A DNA stretch of 64,000 bases from contig QKWP01000141.1 of NCBI GenBank assembly GCA_003550325.1, positions 71,572 through 135,571 of the forward strand, read 5' to 3'. Within the stretch, counting starts at the first letter, position 1. Every line of letters starts with the position of its first letter. This document shows positions 1 through 11,613 of this stretch, in pieces. The stretch comes from Gigaspora rosea (taxonomy: Eukaryota > Glomeromycota > Glomeromycetes > Diversisporales > Gigasporaceae). The notes beneath the pieces are model-generated. The model was not told where the DNA came from and did no database searches. It saw only the letters and a list, made by a program, of their open reading frames with translations. Made by a program: the position numbers and the translations under genes.

Positions 1-652
1 CAAAGTTTTAGAGAATTTCAAAACGCGTATCACATGACAGATACGTTTAAATTTTTGACAAAACTTTGATCAAGGATATCTCTGCAACCACTTGATCAAA
101 TTTGATGAAAATTTTTTTACTTATTCTACGGATCCATAATAATTAACTAAAAAATTTTCATCAAATTTGATGAAGTAGTTGCAGAGATACCTTTGATCAA
201 AGTTTTAGAGAATTTCAAAACGCTTATCACATGACAGATACGTTTAAATTTTTGACAAAACTTTGATCAAGGATATCTCTGCAACCACCTGATAAAATTT
301 GATGAAAATTTTTTTACTTGTTGTACGGATCCATAATCATTAACTAAAAAATTTTTATCAAATTTGATAAGGTGGTTGTAGAGATATCTTTGACCAAAGT
401 TTTAGAGAATCTCAAAACGTGTATCACATGACAGATACGTTTAAATTTTTGACAAAACTTTGATCAAGGATATCTCTGCAACCACTTGATCAAATTTGAT
501 GAAAATTTTTTTATTTAAATTTTATGGATCTGTAGAATAAATAAAAAAATTTTTATCAAATTTGATCAGGTGGTTGCAGAGATATCCTTGATCAAAGTTT
601 TGTCAACAAATTTAAATGTATCTGTCATATGATACGCGTTTTGAAATTCTCT
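1..652. repeat. tandem array of ~197-bp palindromic units
   Basis: The phrase CAAAGTTTTAGAGAATTTCA starts at about 1, 198 and 395, a period of 197 bp. Each unit is itself an imperfect palindrome: a left arm with GATATCTCTGCAACCAC and ATCAAATTTGATGAAAATT, a short A/T spacer with GGATCC, then the reverse complement. The last unit (about 395-652) has the longest arms, over 100 bp each, with its right arm running out to a copy of the unit start in reverse. The first unit is cut by the window edge. No coding potential is visible. It could be a MITE that multiplied in place or a small satellite. Confidence 0.8.
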
Positions 653-1475
653 ATTATGATTTCAAAATTTTACAAATTGATTCTAACTTTGTGCTCTAAA
701 AAACTTATTCAGCATATTAAAATACATTATGCTGTATATTTAATTTTATATTTCTTAAAAATTTTAGAGAAAATACTAACTACATAATAATTACTACAAT
801 TATTATATGAATTACTAACTAATTTGCTTAATGATAATCCGCGCAATTGCATTACATAATTACAGTATTTGTTTATCAACATACAATCACGATCAATGAT
901 CGTAATACATATGCAAGATGCTATTGATACTAAAGCCTGATTACATGCTACAACTATTTTTACTTATTTTCAATTATTATATAATTGATTATAATTTTGT
1001 TCCTTATAGCCATTAATAACTTGTTATATCTGGATTGATCATCATAGCATGACTTAACTTGTTATAATAATTTTTGCAAAATGTGGATAAATTGCTAAAA
1101 ATAAATATAACATGTGTAAAATCTTAGTAATTCGCCAAAATATTCAATTATGACCCTTTTTAAAATTATCTTCAATTTGCTAAAATTTAAATTTGGACCT
1201 CAAATCAAATTTGAATCAATTTGCTAAAAAAAAATATGACATATATTAGAGATGTCTGGGTCCTGATAAACCCACTGAAAAAACAACGAACTTAGTGAAG
1301 AAACCATGACAAGCCTATTGAAAAAATCCTGCTAGAAAAAATACGAACTTACTGAAAGCACTGACAAAGAATCAAAAAGTGATATACTGAAGGATTAGTG
1401 AATATAAAAAAAATCTCCCAGATGCCAAAATACGAAAAGAATAAAATAGTTGACCTGCCTGAATTGACTTCTAAT
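653..1475. other. A/T-rich stretch without a recognisable gene
   Basis: Both strands are dense in stops. There are short repeats of an AATTTGCTAAAA-like phrase near 1070-1230. From 1250 to 1440 a somewhat less A/T-rich stretch contains short echoes (AACGAACTTAGTGAAG, ACGAACTTACTGAAAG), which suggest decayed repeat sequence. I see nothing else in it. Confidence 0.5.
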
Positions 1476-1648
1476 CCAAGGCTTTAACAATAGCTTCAAC
1501 AATAGCTCTAGCGATGACTTCAACGATGACTCTAAGGCTTTAACAATAGCTTCAACAACAGCTCTAGCAATGACTCCAACGACAACTCTAAGGCTTTAAC
1601 GACAGCTCTAGTGATGATTCCAATGATGGCTTCAACGACAACTTCTTA
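1476..1648. repeat. degenerate minisatellite, 56-bp unit
   Basis: The unit runs from AAGGCTTTAACAATAGCTTC to GATGACTCT. It occurs about two and a half times, with an inner period near 12-15 bp built from GCTTCAACAATAGCTCTAGC-like words. In one plus frame the first unit reads as Asn/Ser/Asp/Phe-rich peptide, but 56 is not a multiple of three, so the frame changes between units. It is probably a remnant of a low-complexity coding or spacer repeat. Confidence 0.7.
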
Positions 1649-2268
1649 AAAAAAATAAAAAACTATTATTAATAAGCAAAAAAAAACAATAATTATCAAA
1701 AGGATACTCATTGTTTATATATGATCGCCAATCTTAAAAATGATTGGTCGATTATATAAGAGTCGCTATGGCGATGGGTCAGCATTTCCTTTTTTCCTTC
1801 ATTATATATTAAATATATTGAATATTAATTTTTAAAGAATATACATATTCTATACTTACAATTTACATACTAAAGTTTATGTTTATCTATTAATAATTTT
1901 TAAAGTTTACATATAATACTTCACATTTTTTTAACATAACACAATGTATTATACAATTCAATTTCTAATAATTTTGTTAAAACTTCAAGTTCATATTTGC
2001 TTATAAAAAATCAAGTTTTTTTATAATGTTTTACTGATACTACTATTGGTTAATATAATAAATTAGAATTTAATTACTTTGTTATTTACCTATTTAAACT
2101 TCATACTAACAAATACTTTGTGTTATTTTTTAGTTGCTTAGTATTGGCATATTATTTGACCCAAATCATTTATATATAAGTCTATACAATAACAATATGC
2201 TTTATCTGTTATTTATATTGTACAACTTTAAACATATGTACTATACATAGTATGTATATATATATATA
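1649..2268. other. A/T-rich spacer
   Basis: No open frame of note. At 1715-1785 there is a short, less A/T-rich patch with GATCGCCAATC and GATTGGTCGATTATATAAGA, which looks like the edge of an old repeat. The stretch ends in a (TA)n run at about 2245-2270. Confidence 0.5.
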
Positions 2269-2472
2269 TAGTTGGCTTTTTTTAATCCAAACCTCTCTAA
2301 TTTGAACACTATTAAATTCTCTTTAATCTTAACAAAATACTCTAGAACATTTGTAAATTTTATTATAGAGTTCAGATTAGCTAATAATAACTCTTTGAGA
2401 AACTGAATCTAAAAAATTTTTAATATATAAAAATCTTTAAAAAATATTTTTAACAGAATAAAGAAATTGCCT

Positions 2473-2547
2473 GTATATATGTACATATATATGTACATAT
2501 GTATGTATGTACATATATATGTACATATGTATATATGTACATATACA
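2473..2547. repeat. GTACATATATAT microsatellite
   Basis: Alternating GTACATATATAT and GTACATATGTAT words form a simple repeat that is almost self-complementary. Confidence 0.85.
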
Positions 2548-3508
2548 GTTCTAATTCTTTAGAAACTAAAAATCTTATTTTTATTTTCTTACCTTTATTA
2601 ATTAATATAGTCTGGTGCAAAAAGATTTGTACCTCAAATAGCTCTAATTCAAATATTTTTTGTACAAATTAATTTTTGATTTTTTTAATTTAATATACTT
2701 ATTGGGTTACCAGATTAATAAAAATAAAATTATTTTGATTATTTTATTGATAAAATAAAAAAATTTTTTAATAGTAACTTTTTTTAACAATACTAATATA
2801 TAACTTGTCAAGTTGCTCCAGAAATTTATCTTTACAAATTATTATTTAAATAAGAAATGAGCTTCGCTTGGTTTATTTAGCCCGAAGCTATAAATTTTTA
2901 TCATGTAAAAAGGTTATGTGTTGATTAGCCAATCAAATCGTAAATTTTTAAAATGAAAAAAAAACCAAAATTTAATTAAAATTTATTAAAAATTTATAGC
3001 TAAAGCTTAAAAAAAATGCTGTTAAATATTACTGTTAGATAAGAGCATGTATTTATTAATTTAAATTGGGATTATTGACCTTTTTATAGTACTTACTTTT
3101 TATTTACTTAATAATCTATATATCTATATGTTTAATTATATGTCTAATTCTATGTCTAATTCTACATCTAATTCTTACGTCTATTCCTATATCTATCTTA
3201 TATCTACTCAAATTTCTAATATATTATACTATACCATCTTATACAACTATCATTCTAATAAAAAACCTCTGCGATTTTAATACATTTTATCTATAAGCTT
3301 CTTATCATATTATAAAAGAATCTACAATAATATTATTAATAAACCGCATAATTAATTAACTTTATTTTATACTTCTAGGATATCTATGCAAAATGTAAAA
3401 TAAAAAAAATATACAAGTCTTCACCCTACATTAACATTATTAAGGTATTTTTTATGTTTTCTTGTTCAACACAATAGATTTTGTTAACATTAGTAAGTAT
3501 AAAATTAC

Positions 3509-3625
3509 CTGAGCTTCCGAAAAAGTAATTGTATAGTGATCCACAAACTTGGGGCACTCAGGATGTTCCACTTTAAGTAAATGCCCTTCTGGATCAGTCT
3601 AAATAACAAAAATCTTATGTGTCAT
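3509..3625 (-). pseudogene. exon-like host gene fragment, unknown function
   Basis: On the minus strand an ATG at 3625 opens MTHKIFVI, then a stop, then TDPEGHLLKVEHPECP and KFVDHYTITFSEAQ, followed at once by GTAATT, which fits a 5' splice site after CAG. A related exon lies in the opposite orientation at 6769-6831 and reads MTRKIFIIWTDLEEYLK, where the stop seen here is Trp. The stop is therefore a TGG to TAG change in an older coding exon. I do not recognise the family. The two copies about 3 kb apart in inverted orientation suggest duplication of a small gene piece. Confidence 0.4.
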
Positions 3626-3645
3626 GTTTAGCATGGAGGACTTGC

Positions 3646-3860
3646 TCACATTTCGGAAAAGCACGGGTTTATCATGAGATAGCTGACCAATCAGCAACTA
3701 TCTTCTCATGCACACATAACTTATGTTTACTAGATAATCGTTGGACTATGGTGGGTTTATTATGAGATCGCCAGCCAATTAGCAATCACATGTGTATAGG
3801 TAATCATTGAACTTGCGCTAATACACATCGTAGCCTACGCGCTAATGCTGTTATTATGAT
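3646..3860. repeat. short diverged tandem duplication
   Basis: Two related blocks, GGGTTTATCATGAGATAGCT followed by GACCAATCAGCAA, and GGGTTTATTATGAGATCGCC followed by AGCCAATTAGCAA, lie about 88 bp apart. There is no coding frame. The base composition is less A/T-rich than the surroundings, as in a decayed repeat. Confidence 0.5.
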
Positions 3861-4547
3861 ATACCGCTAAGGCTAAGTATTTACAATACTATTTTCATTA
3901 TTTTTTTTTTGACATAATTACTACCATTTTTTTTATCTTTTTGTTGACCTTTTTTAGCACCAGGTAGCGTTTTGACTTAATAAGAAACTGGTATAAAGTA
4001 CCAGCTTTTGTTGTTGTTTTTTTTATTTTTTTTTTTGTAACTGTACTAAATTAATTTTTTTTATTTTTGATTCTTATAGCATAGCGACATTAAAGACTTT
4101 GAACCTAGCATCTTCTCAAAGATCAGTTACATATATACTTTAAAACCTTTAATCTTGATGTTGGAAGCGAAGGTTTTTGAATGCCTTTAAGTATATTTTT
4201 TTGGTTAGGTATTAGGATTATGTACATATGCACAAAGTGCTACAGCAAATTCTGTTATCCGTTAAAAGTTCTTTATTGTTTAAATATAACTTTTAGATAC
4301 TTTGTATTTTTATAAGGAAAAATTTTCTTAGTTCTTTATATAATGTTGTTTTTTATTATCAAAAAAATATAATTAACCTTTCTCTATACCGAATTGAAAA
4401 GTTTATTAAAGCCTATAGCGTTTTATAGTAAGCTATTTATTATATAATTTGAAAATTTTAAATAAAGAGGTTCGTTGTATAGGGTCAACTATATACAAAA
4501 AAATTTATTGGATAAAAATAATTTTTTTTATTAAATAGAATATATAA

Positions 4548-4615
4548 ATCTGTTTCCCCAATTCCAAATATGGTAATAATATAGCTATAGTGCCGATCTT
4601 ATTCAGATTGGTAAT
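4548..4615 (-). repeat. single end of the TA-flanked MITE family
   Basis: This is one terminal arm of the family described at 4923-5297. It runs from about CCCCAATTCCAAATATGG to CAGATTGGTAAT followed by TA. No partner arm is found upstream, so it is an orphan end. With the arm at 4923 it forms a 70-bp inverted pair around an unrelated 300-bp spacer. Confidence 0.6.
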
Positions 4616-4922
4616 TAATTGGCTTTTTTTTATATGTTTATTAAAATTATTAAGTAATTACTTTTTTTTGATATGTATCTTTAATTCCGTCATAGTCTAT
4701 TTTTTAAAATCACTAAAATCTTGTTATTATACTTATTACAACCATAATATCAAAATTACAACTTCAAAATAAAAGGTCCAGCTTTAGTAAACCAATAACA
4801 GCAGGCAAACTTACATTGTCTCATCAAAATTCAGAGACTTGAACAGTCCCAGACAGTGGTCTAATAATTTTCTTATACTTATTCCCTAATAATTAAAGTT
4901 ATATTTAATTTTTAATCTTTTA

Positions 4923-5297
4923 ATTACCAATCTGGATAAGATCAGCACTATAGCTATATTATTACTATATTTGGAATTGGGGATAAACAAATATATAAAC
5001 AATATATTAGTAAATCTGTTTTAGGCCTAATAAAAGTTTTTTTTTGTACTAAGTAAATATTATTTTTTGATATAAGTAAAGTTGTAAAGCAGGTTTTTGT
5101 GCATCTACTAGTAAAATTTTATTAAAATCGGACCAGTAGATAAGAAGATATGAGTAAAAACGTCTTTAAAATTCTTTAAATTATATAAAAATTTTATATA
5201 TACAGGCCTGATCCAGATTTTGTACTACCTTGTTTATATATTTGTTTTGCCCAATTCTAAATATAAAAATATTGCTAATCTTATCTGGATTGGCAAT
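4923..5297. mobile_element. TA-flanked palindromic MITE, copy 1
   Basis: The ends are inverted: ATTACCAATCTGGATAAGAT on the left and ATCTTATCTGGATTGGCAAT on the right, each next to a TA. The inverted similarity runs on to about 70 bp, through a phrase ending AATTGGG. The length is 375 bp with no coding frame. The TA flanks suit a Tc1/mariner or pogo-type transposase as mover. Copies sit at 12841-14992 (373 bp after removing its insertion) and 60311-60814 (diverged), with an orphan arm at 4548. Confidence 0.7.
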
Positions 5298-5645
5298 TAA
5301 TCAATATATTAGTAATTTAACAAATATAAATTTTATAGCACTTATGAGATCGCGATAAATAATATTATCATCATGCAAAAATAAAAGTCCAAGCCTATTT
5401 CTTTAACAACACGTAGTTTGTCTGTCTATTGTAACCTTGCAAACTTTGTCTTTAGAGATTCACGTGAAGTTCCTACATTAGCATATTGTAAAACTATATT
5501 ATAACATCTGTTGCTATTTATATATATGACACAGTCCTAAATCCCAGCTTGTTGCAACCGAATATTAAATTTCTAAAGCAAATATAAAGAAAAAGCAAGT
5601 TACATACAAAAAATAAAAATAAAAAAAGAATAGATTAGACTTATC

Positions 5646-6357
5646 AGGGTGTGGCGCCTTAGAGAAGTGGTCAAGGTGTCACCCCCAAGCAGCAGGTTGA
5701 CAGTTCGAATCCCACTGGCGACGTTTTGAAGTTAAATCTGTGTTCGGTGATTGTGGCTTATAAGCGGTTGGGCGCTAAACCTATAACCTTGGTTTCACCA
5801 TCTTGAATGGGAGCCTGCGGGCGCAATGATGTATGTGTTACATCGCAAATCCAGGGAACCGGAAAAAACCCACAAGAACCCGTTTGGCAAGACCCGAGTT
5901 AGGAGGTAGTGAAAATCGGTCCTACGGTATGCACCAGAGAAGGCGGATACTACGATCGGAACGAACCTAATAAGGGCAGGTAGCCTTGGTTACCAAATCC
6001 GGGCAATGGTACATGTATGGGACATGGAATTTGTTTCGGTAGGCTCTTGTGCGAGGGTAAAGTAGCCCTTAGGTCGTCGATATTTAAAAAGGGTTGTGGC
6101 CTACAATATCTGCATTAAATGTAGTGCGTCGGTTAGTAATAGGAGGACCATGAACCAGAGGGTTTAAATAGACAATTCCCGTAGTTGGGTTGTAGGTATG
6201 GCAGCTAGTATAGAACCTTTGGGCGGACTACTTAAATTAGGCACCAAAAGTGCACGTGTGGCTAGTTGTATCCTCATTCATGTAACAAATATTACGTCAC
6301 TATAACTCATAATAAAATCCCGGCCATAGCACTCGGCCTCTAAACTTAAAAAAAAAA
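5646..6357 (+). mobile_element. tRNA-headed poly(A) retroposon, copy 1 (712 bp)
   Basis: The 5' end is tRNA-like. An A-box-like TTAGAGAAGTGG lies at about 5658 and a B box GTTCGAATCCC at about 5702, so transcription by RNA polymerase III is likely. A ~600-bp body without a long open frame follows, ending in poly(A) at 6347-6359. A 15-bp target duplication TAGATTAGACTTATC flanks it (5631-5645 and 6360-6374), which shows LINE-style retroposition. The copy at 37626 shares the body, including GGCACCAAAAGTGCA near the 3' end. It is long for a SINE and seems to have no protein of its own. Confidence 0.85.
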
Positions 6358-6374
6358 AATAGATTAGACTTATC

Positions 6375-6768
6375 TGAAATAGCGTAACTTTATAAGCGGT
6401 TTGAAACTCAGAAACTCAGACTACTTCGGTACTTTTTAGATCTAGAAAAAACATATGGTAGAATATCGTTAAACTTCTACTATTATCCAGCATACAATAT
6501 TTTGGCTCATATGAACCTACCTTGTACTGCGCGATGCAAGACGATGCAACTTGAGTTTCCTGTAGAGATACTTGCTACAAAGTTATCTACTTAGTAAAAT
6601 CCGGTGTTGATATGTATTTTTGGTTAGTTCACTTATATGCAAAAATTTTAATTTTTACAGTACTATACCATATAAATACTTGTGTAATATCTACACTGAT
6701 CTACACCGGAATATATCAGATTCGAAAGTCCTCCATGCTGTCATGTTTACAGTTTATTTTAGATAAAC
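6375..6768. other. spacer, possibly old coding sequence
   Basis: From 6400 to 6600 the sequence is less A/T-rich than its surroundings, but both strands carry stops and I recognise no family. It is the flank of the retroposon target, continuous with 5400-5645 before the insertion. Confidence 0.4.
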
Positions 6769-6831
6769 ATGACACGTAAGATTTTCATTATTTGGACTGA
6801 TCTGGAAGAGTATTTAAAATTATTTATACAG
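6769..6831 (+). pseudogene. exon-like fragment, inverted partner of 3509-3625
   Basis: An ATG at 6769 opens MTRKIFIIWTDLEEYLK, similar to the minus-strand fragment at 3509. A second short ATGACACGTAAGG copy lies at 6843, so the start of this exon is also partly repeated in tandem. The rest of the gene is not visible. Family unknown. Confidence 0.35.
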
Positions 6832-7398
6832 GGTAAACTAAACATGACACGTAAGGTTGTAATATATTAGATTTACTATATAATTTACTATAGTAATCTA
6901 TAGTAATTTATATATACACATATATAGTAAAAAATCAAATTACCTCACTTTAAAGTTTAATTTCTTCACAACTAGTGATTCAATATTGCTCAATTTTAAC
7001 CATATCTTTATCATATGCACATTAATGCACTTGCATAGTACAAGCTCATAGAACTGCATATTGTTGCAAAAATATTTAAAATATCATTTTTTTTAAAAAA
7101 AATTTTTCCTTTTTTTTGAATACAGCAAATTGTATATGCAAAATAATTAAAATAAAACAATGTTAAAAATTTTGAAAAAAATCTAAATCCAAACTATGAA
7201 TTTTTGTGTATATGGTCCAGTGCATAAAGATTTGTACCTCAAAAAGTTTCATAATTTTAACTTTTAGTAAAATTTTTTATATTTTTAATTAATTATTAAA
7301 AATTTTTTAATATCAAATAAAATAGGTTTTAATCTAACTTATTATATTATTTTTATTGGACCTATATTTCTATTTATTAATATTATTTTTTTTAGCTT

Positions 7399-7845
7399 GA
7401 AAATTTTCTTAACAATAACCAAACTGCACTTTTTTTGGTTCAAAAAATTCACAATTTGATTTTAACTTCTAATTATAATCTAGAATACTTTATAATAATT
7501 TTTCAAAAAGCATTTAATGCTGCTTATCAAAAATTTTACAAACATATTGCTAATCATTCTGGGTGTTTTTTTTTTAAAGCTACTCAATTATTTGATTCTT
7601 GATTTATTAAGCTAACAAATGCTAATTAGGATTTATTTTCTTATTCACATATTATTTCTGAATTATCTTTTCCATCAACTAAATTAATTTATGAATGGGC
7701 TGTTTATTGTAATTTTGATTTAGATACTATAGAATTTAATGATTTAGATGAGTATTGGAGAAAACTCTTATGACAACTTCTAATACTTAGTCAAATCGCA
7801 ATAGAATATATATGGTTGCAGTTTTATTTTGTGAAATTGAAATAA
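7399..7845 (+). pseudogene. old hAT-type transposase C-terminus
   Basis: One frame runs 149 codons with three in-frame stops. It reads FQKAFNAAYQKFYKHIANHS and later ELSFPSTKLIYEWAVYCNFD, ending IAIEYIWLQ. The order (KAF..A..K..K...NH, later E.....T..L..EW, then I..IWL) fits the region ahead of and into the hAT C-terminal dimerisation domain, where a Ser-x-x-x-Glu-Arg motif would follow. I infer this from general hAT architecture; no ends or TSD are visible. A Tc1-like word GTGCATAAAGATTTGTACCTC (less its last base a match to one at 2614) lies just upstream at about 7212 and is probably unrelated. Confidence 0.45.
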
Positions 7846-7849
7846 GTTT

Positions 7850-8153
7850 TTCAAATATAATAAGATCTTAGATTATAATAGGCATAATCTTAGTACAGAT
7901 TCCTTAAAAATGTTAAATATTTTTATATTTTAATTAACAATAATAAAAGTTTGTGCTAAAATCACAGTGCTAGTTAGAATTACAATTATTATTAACCAAA
8001 ATTATAATTAAATTTATTACAATTTTTACAAAAATCAATATTATTTTTTAACAAAATTTTTGCAGGTTCCTGGTGTACATATAATATAAATAACAACTAC
8101 ACTAGTAGCACCAATCAATTTTCACTATCACGTGAAGATATACAATTTTTTAT
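7850..8153. other. A/T-rich spacer
   Basis: No coding frame or repeat recognised. It ends at the target duplication of the hAT element. Confidence 0.5.
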
Positions 8154-9119
8154 CCAATAGCTAGAGTTATTACTCGGGTCAGAAAATAATGACCCGGACA
8201 GGTCAAGGTATTTACCCGGGTCAACGGGTTATATAAAAAATTCTAAAAAAAAAACCTCCTGATTTTCTTATTACGGTTATTGATTTTGGCAAGAGGGTTA
8301 TACTGTTTTTTTAAAGTTGATATAACGCTTAAAAAAATTGGATCTTTCTAAATAGAAATAATATGCTAAGTAAAATTATCTTTAAAATAACAATAATCAA
8401 TAACACTTCAATAACAAAGTTATTATTTTTATTTTGATATATTAGAATTTTCGGTACGAACAATACTAAGCAAATTGTTATTTATAGGGCTGAATTAAAA
8501 CGTTAGTACATTATCTAAAATCGGCTAAGCTATAATTTTATGGGATTTTTAAATTCTTGTTTGGTGATAGTGTGGGAAATAATGTACGTACATATATAGG
8601 ATGAATCAGCAAGCATTTCAAGATTATTGCTATCCTCTTATGGAATTGGCATAACGGATTTGATTTCCCTGCATATACAGAATGGATTGGTAAGCATCCC
8701 AAGATTATTTTAAACATTCTATAGAATTGGTATAAGAATAACGGTTTGATTTCTTGCTTTCATGTATATATATAGAATTGGTTGGTAATTATGGAACTAG
8801 TGTGGGAAAGAATGATAGATAGTTTAGATTTAGAAGTTTGAAAGAAATTAGGTAGGACGGACGAGCTGATAGATCTCTGTCGGTGAGCTGTATCTTGAGA
8901 CCATTAGGTACAACGGATATAGGGAGATATTATCTATCCTTGGCAGGTCGCAGTTAAGTGCTTATAGTAACTGGCCGAGTTATAGTTTTAGTTTTAGATC
9001 AGTAGATCGAACCATAGTAATAGCATTTGCATATGTAACTATAGTTTTCACAATAAAACATAACCGGACCACCTAGTTAATATTAAAAAATATATATATT
9101 ATTTTTATTCTATAGAATA

Positions 9120-11279
9120 ATGACTAACGAATATTTAGATAATATAGTGTTAGAGTTCGAGGATAATTATTTGTATGAGCCTGAGGATGTTGATTTGAAC
9201 AAGCCTGAGAATTCTAATTTGAATGAGCCTGGCGGTGTTGATTTGAATGAGCCTGGTGGTGTTGATTTGGATGGGTCCGAATCTGGCAATATGGATAGTA
9301 ATGATAATAATAAAGATTCATTTTAGTCCTCTATATTATCACATACTGGTATGCAATTGATAGTCAAAAAAAAAAATAAAAAATAAAAAACCAGGCGATA
9401 GTTCTGTTAAAGAATTTTATGAAATAAGATCCATTGATAATTTAGAGTATTGGGTTTGTTGTCATAAAAGTTGTATTCCACGAACAAAATATTTAAAGGA
9501 CAGATCTACTTCTAATTTATGCTGACATTTGAGAAACAAACATCATATTTCACGAGCTATGGTAGAAGGTGGTTGAGTAAAAGTATAGTAAATAGTAATA
9601 ATAGTTGTGAATTTTCTGTAACTCCTGAATCCTCACAACCAACAATAGTGCAGTCATTTAGCAAAGTAAAAAAATACACATCGAATATTTCTAAACAAAA
9701 AAAATCTTGATAATAATATAACTGCTTTTATAGTTGAAGAACTTCAACCGTTTTCAATTATTCAATCACGAGCATTTAAAAGAATAATTGAAGGACTCGA
9801 TACCCAGGATAATGTACTTAATAATGATCATCTAAAAGAAATTCTCATTAATTCTGAAAATAAAATTTTGCAAAACCTTTGTGACTATGCACATGATAGT
9901 GCTGAAATTAATTATGTTTTTTTTACCACCGATATGTAGACATCGAATAATTGAGATCCGTATATCAGACTTACTCTACATTGGATAAATGATAGTTTTC
10001 AAGTAAAAGAAATTACTGGTAACATTTTGTATCTCCCATATCCCCATACCTCGGAATGCCTTTTAAATAAAATTGTTGAAGTTTTTGATGATCTTCAACT
10101 TAAGCGTATAACTATTAGTGGTACAGTTGATAACAGAGCAAATATCAAATTATGTTTAGAAAGGTTAGAACGAAAGCATAGCATTTTTAGAATCCATTGT
10201 TTTGGACACACTTTATAGCTCGCAATAAATGACGCATTAAAAGGTTGTTTTGAAATTACTAATTTAATAAAATGATACAAAGTTGTGTCGCATTTTAGCA
10301 GAAGTCCGAAGCAAAAGCAGTTTCTTTTAGAAGCTCAAATGGAGATGGAAGACTGGAATAACTTTCTTTTTGTAGTTCCTGACGTCTCGAAGAGGTAGAA
10401 TTCTACATTTTATTTATTAAAACGACTGACAATTCTTAAACCAGCAATGTATCGATACAAGTTATTTTTAGTCGAAATTAACGATAATAGTTCTCTAAGA
10501 AGTTATGAAAAAAAAGAGCTGTCATCGAATAAATGGGAAAGAGTAAATGAGTTAGTTAAATTGTTGTATCCTTACGAGGTTATTTCGAAAAAATTGCCCA
10601 GTTTGCAATATGCAACACTTTCTCAAGCATGGTTTGCTATTAATTTTATTAAAGTAAAACTTGATTGTGCAATAGTAAGTAATGCCGATATACAGAGGTT
10701 TGGCAATCGTCTTTATGAATCACTTCAGGAAAGATTTTTAGAACCAACAAAACTGATCCAACTTGCCGCTTTTTTTGACCCACGAACAAAAGACATGCAA
10801 ATATTTACAGAGGATGAGAAACAACAAACTATTTCAGAAGCACGCATAGAATATCTTGAATTGGCTACTAATTATTATGAAGCAGGCAATATATCAGATT
10901 CAGCATCTAATAATACAATGCATAGCAAAGATATTTTTGCCAATCCTATGGCTAGTCGTTTTCAAGAGGATTTAGATCCAGATAATGATAATATTGCTAA
11001 CCGTGAATTTAATTCATATTTATTACTACCAAGGGTTCCAAGTGAAACAGACATTCTTCAGTGGTGGGCTTCAAGAAATTAGATTACCCTATACTTGCAA
11101 AACTTGCTCACAAGTATCTTTGTATTCCGGCCACATCGGTCCCATCCGAACGTCTTTTTTCCTCTGCAGGTCTTACGATTACTGAAAAAAGAACACACCT
11201 TAACCCTCAATTTGTGGAATCAATTTTGCTTCTAAAATCGGCTCTGAAGCTTTGGTCTGCTTCACATGTTTTTGATTAG
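9120..11279 (+). pseudogene. hAT transposase, broken (BED finger to dimerisation domain)
   Basis: The start is taken at the first ATG after the ~950-bp 5' region (9120). The N-terminus is acidic with an imperfect repeat NEPGGVDL. A BED-type zinc finger follows in another frame at about 9400-9550 (YWVCCHKSC, then HLRNKHH). The catalytic core is spread over 9720-10440 with several stops and frame changes. The longest open piece, 10447-11082 (211 codons), holds LIQLAAFFDPRTKDMQ. The hAT dimerisation domain lies at 11061-11279: YLCIPATSVPSERLFSSAG, then NPQFVESILLLKSA. Order and motifs are as in other hAT transposases. The visible lesions (at least three stops and three frame changes) make it a pseudogene in this assembly; introns could explain some of the frame changes, but I see no convincing splice sites. 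Confidence 0.9.
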
Positions 11280-11613
11280 GTAATAAAAATTTATATTTAA
11301 ATAACTCATTAAATTGACAAGGAAGAATATAACATTAAAAAAACATTAAAAAACANTGTGGAATCAATTTTGCTTCTAAAATCGGCTCTGAAGCTTTGGT
11401 CTGCTTCACATGTTTTTGATTAGGTAATAAAAATTTATATTTAAATAACTTAAAATAATCGAAATTAGTAAAACCTAACAGATGGTTATTGAATTTAGCA
11501 AATAGGAATTAAGGTACTGAATGGCAATTAAACGAATGTGAAACACTTCCAGGTCTAAATAAATCATTAAATTGACAAGGAAGAATATAACATTAAAAAA
11601 ACATTAAAAAACA
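11213..11613. other. assembly join with artificial duplication around one N
   Basis: Bases 11213-11306 are repeated exactly at 11357-11450, directly after the single N at 11356. Bases 11307-11355 are repeated exactly at 11565-11613. The left side therefore looks like a version of this locus that lacks 11451-11564, and the right side like a version that has it, joined end to end. This is best read as two haplotypes or contigs placed side by side by the assembler, not as biology. It touches the end of the hAT transposase. Confidence 0.75.

Larger units (their letters stand above)
2269..4491. mobile_element. possible old pogo-type element, ends only
   Basis: The left end reads TAGTTGGC...AACCTCT (from 2269). 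The right end, reverse-complemented from 4491, reads TAGTTGACCCTATACAACGA followed by ACCTCT, the typical look of pogo/Tigger ends, with TA-rich flanks. The match between the two ends is only partial over ~45 bp. The interior shows no pogo transposase that I can recognise; it holds a GTACATATATAT microsatellite, a minus-strand gene fragment and A/T-rich sequence. The two ends may be one eroded element or two unrelated remnants. Confidence 0.35.

Noticed and set aside
1-652. CRISPR array (regular repeats)
   Set aside because: Units are palindromes joined without unique spacers, and the window is clearly eukaryotic.
2855-3012. Small inverted pair AGCTATAAATTTTTA / TAAAAATTTATAGCT as a MITE
   Set aside because: Only about 15 bp match in A/T-rich sequence and no target duplication could be found.
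5650-5720. tRNA gene (also at 20925, 37630, and minus strand near 63740)
   Set aside because: A- and B-box words are there, but no complete cloverleaf closes and each is followed by a retroposon body, poly(A) and a target duplication. They are heads of retroposons.
2606-7240. Direct pair of GTGCAAAAAGATTTGTACCT-type words as ends of a Tc1 element
   Set aside because: Both are in the same orientation and no matching inverted partner was seen, so no element can be delimited.
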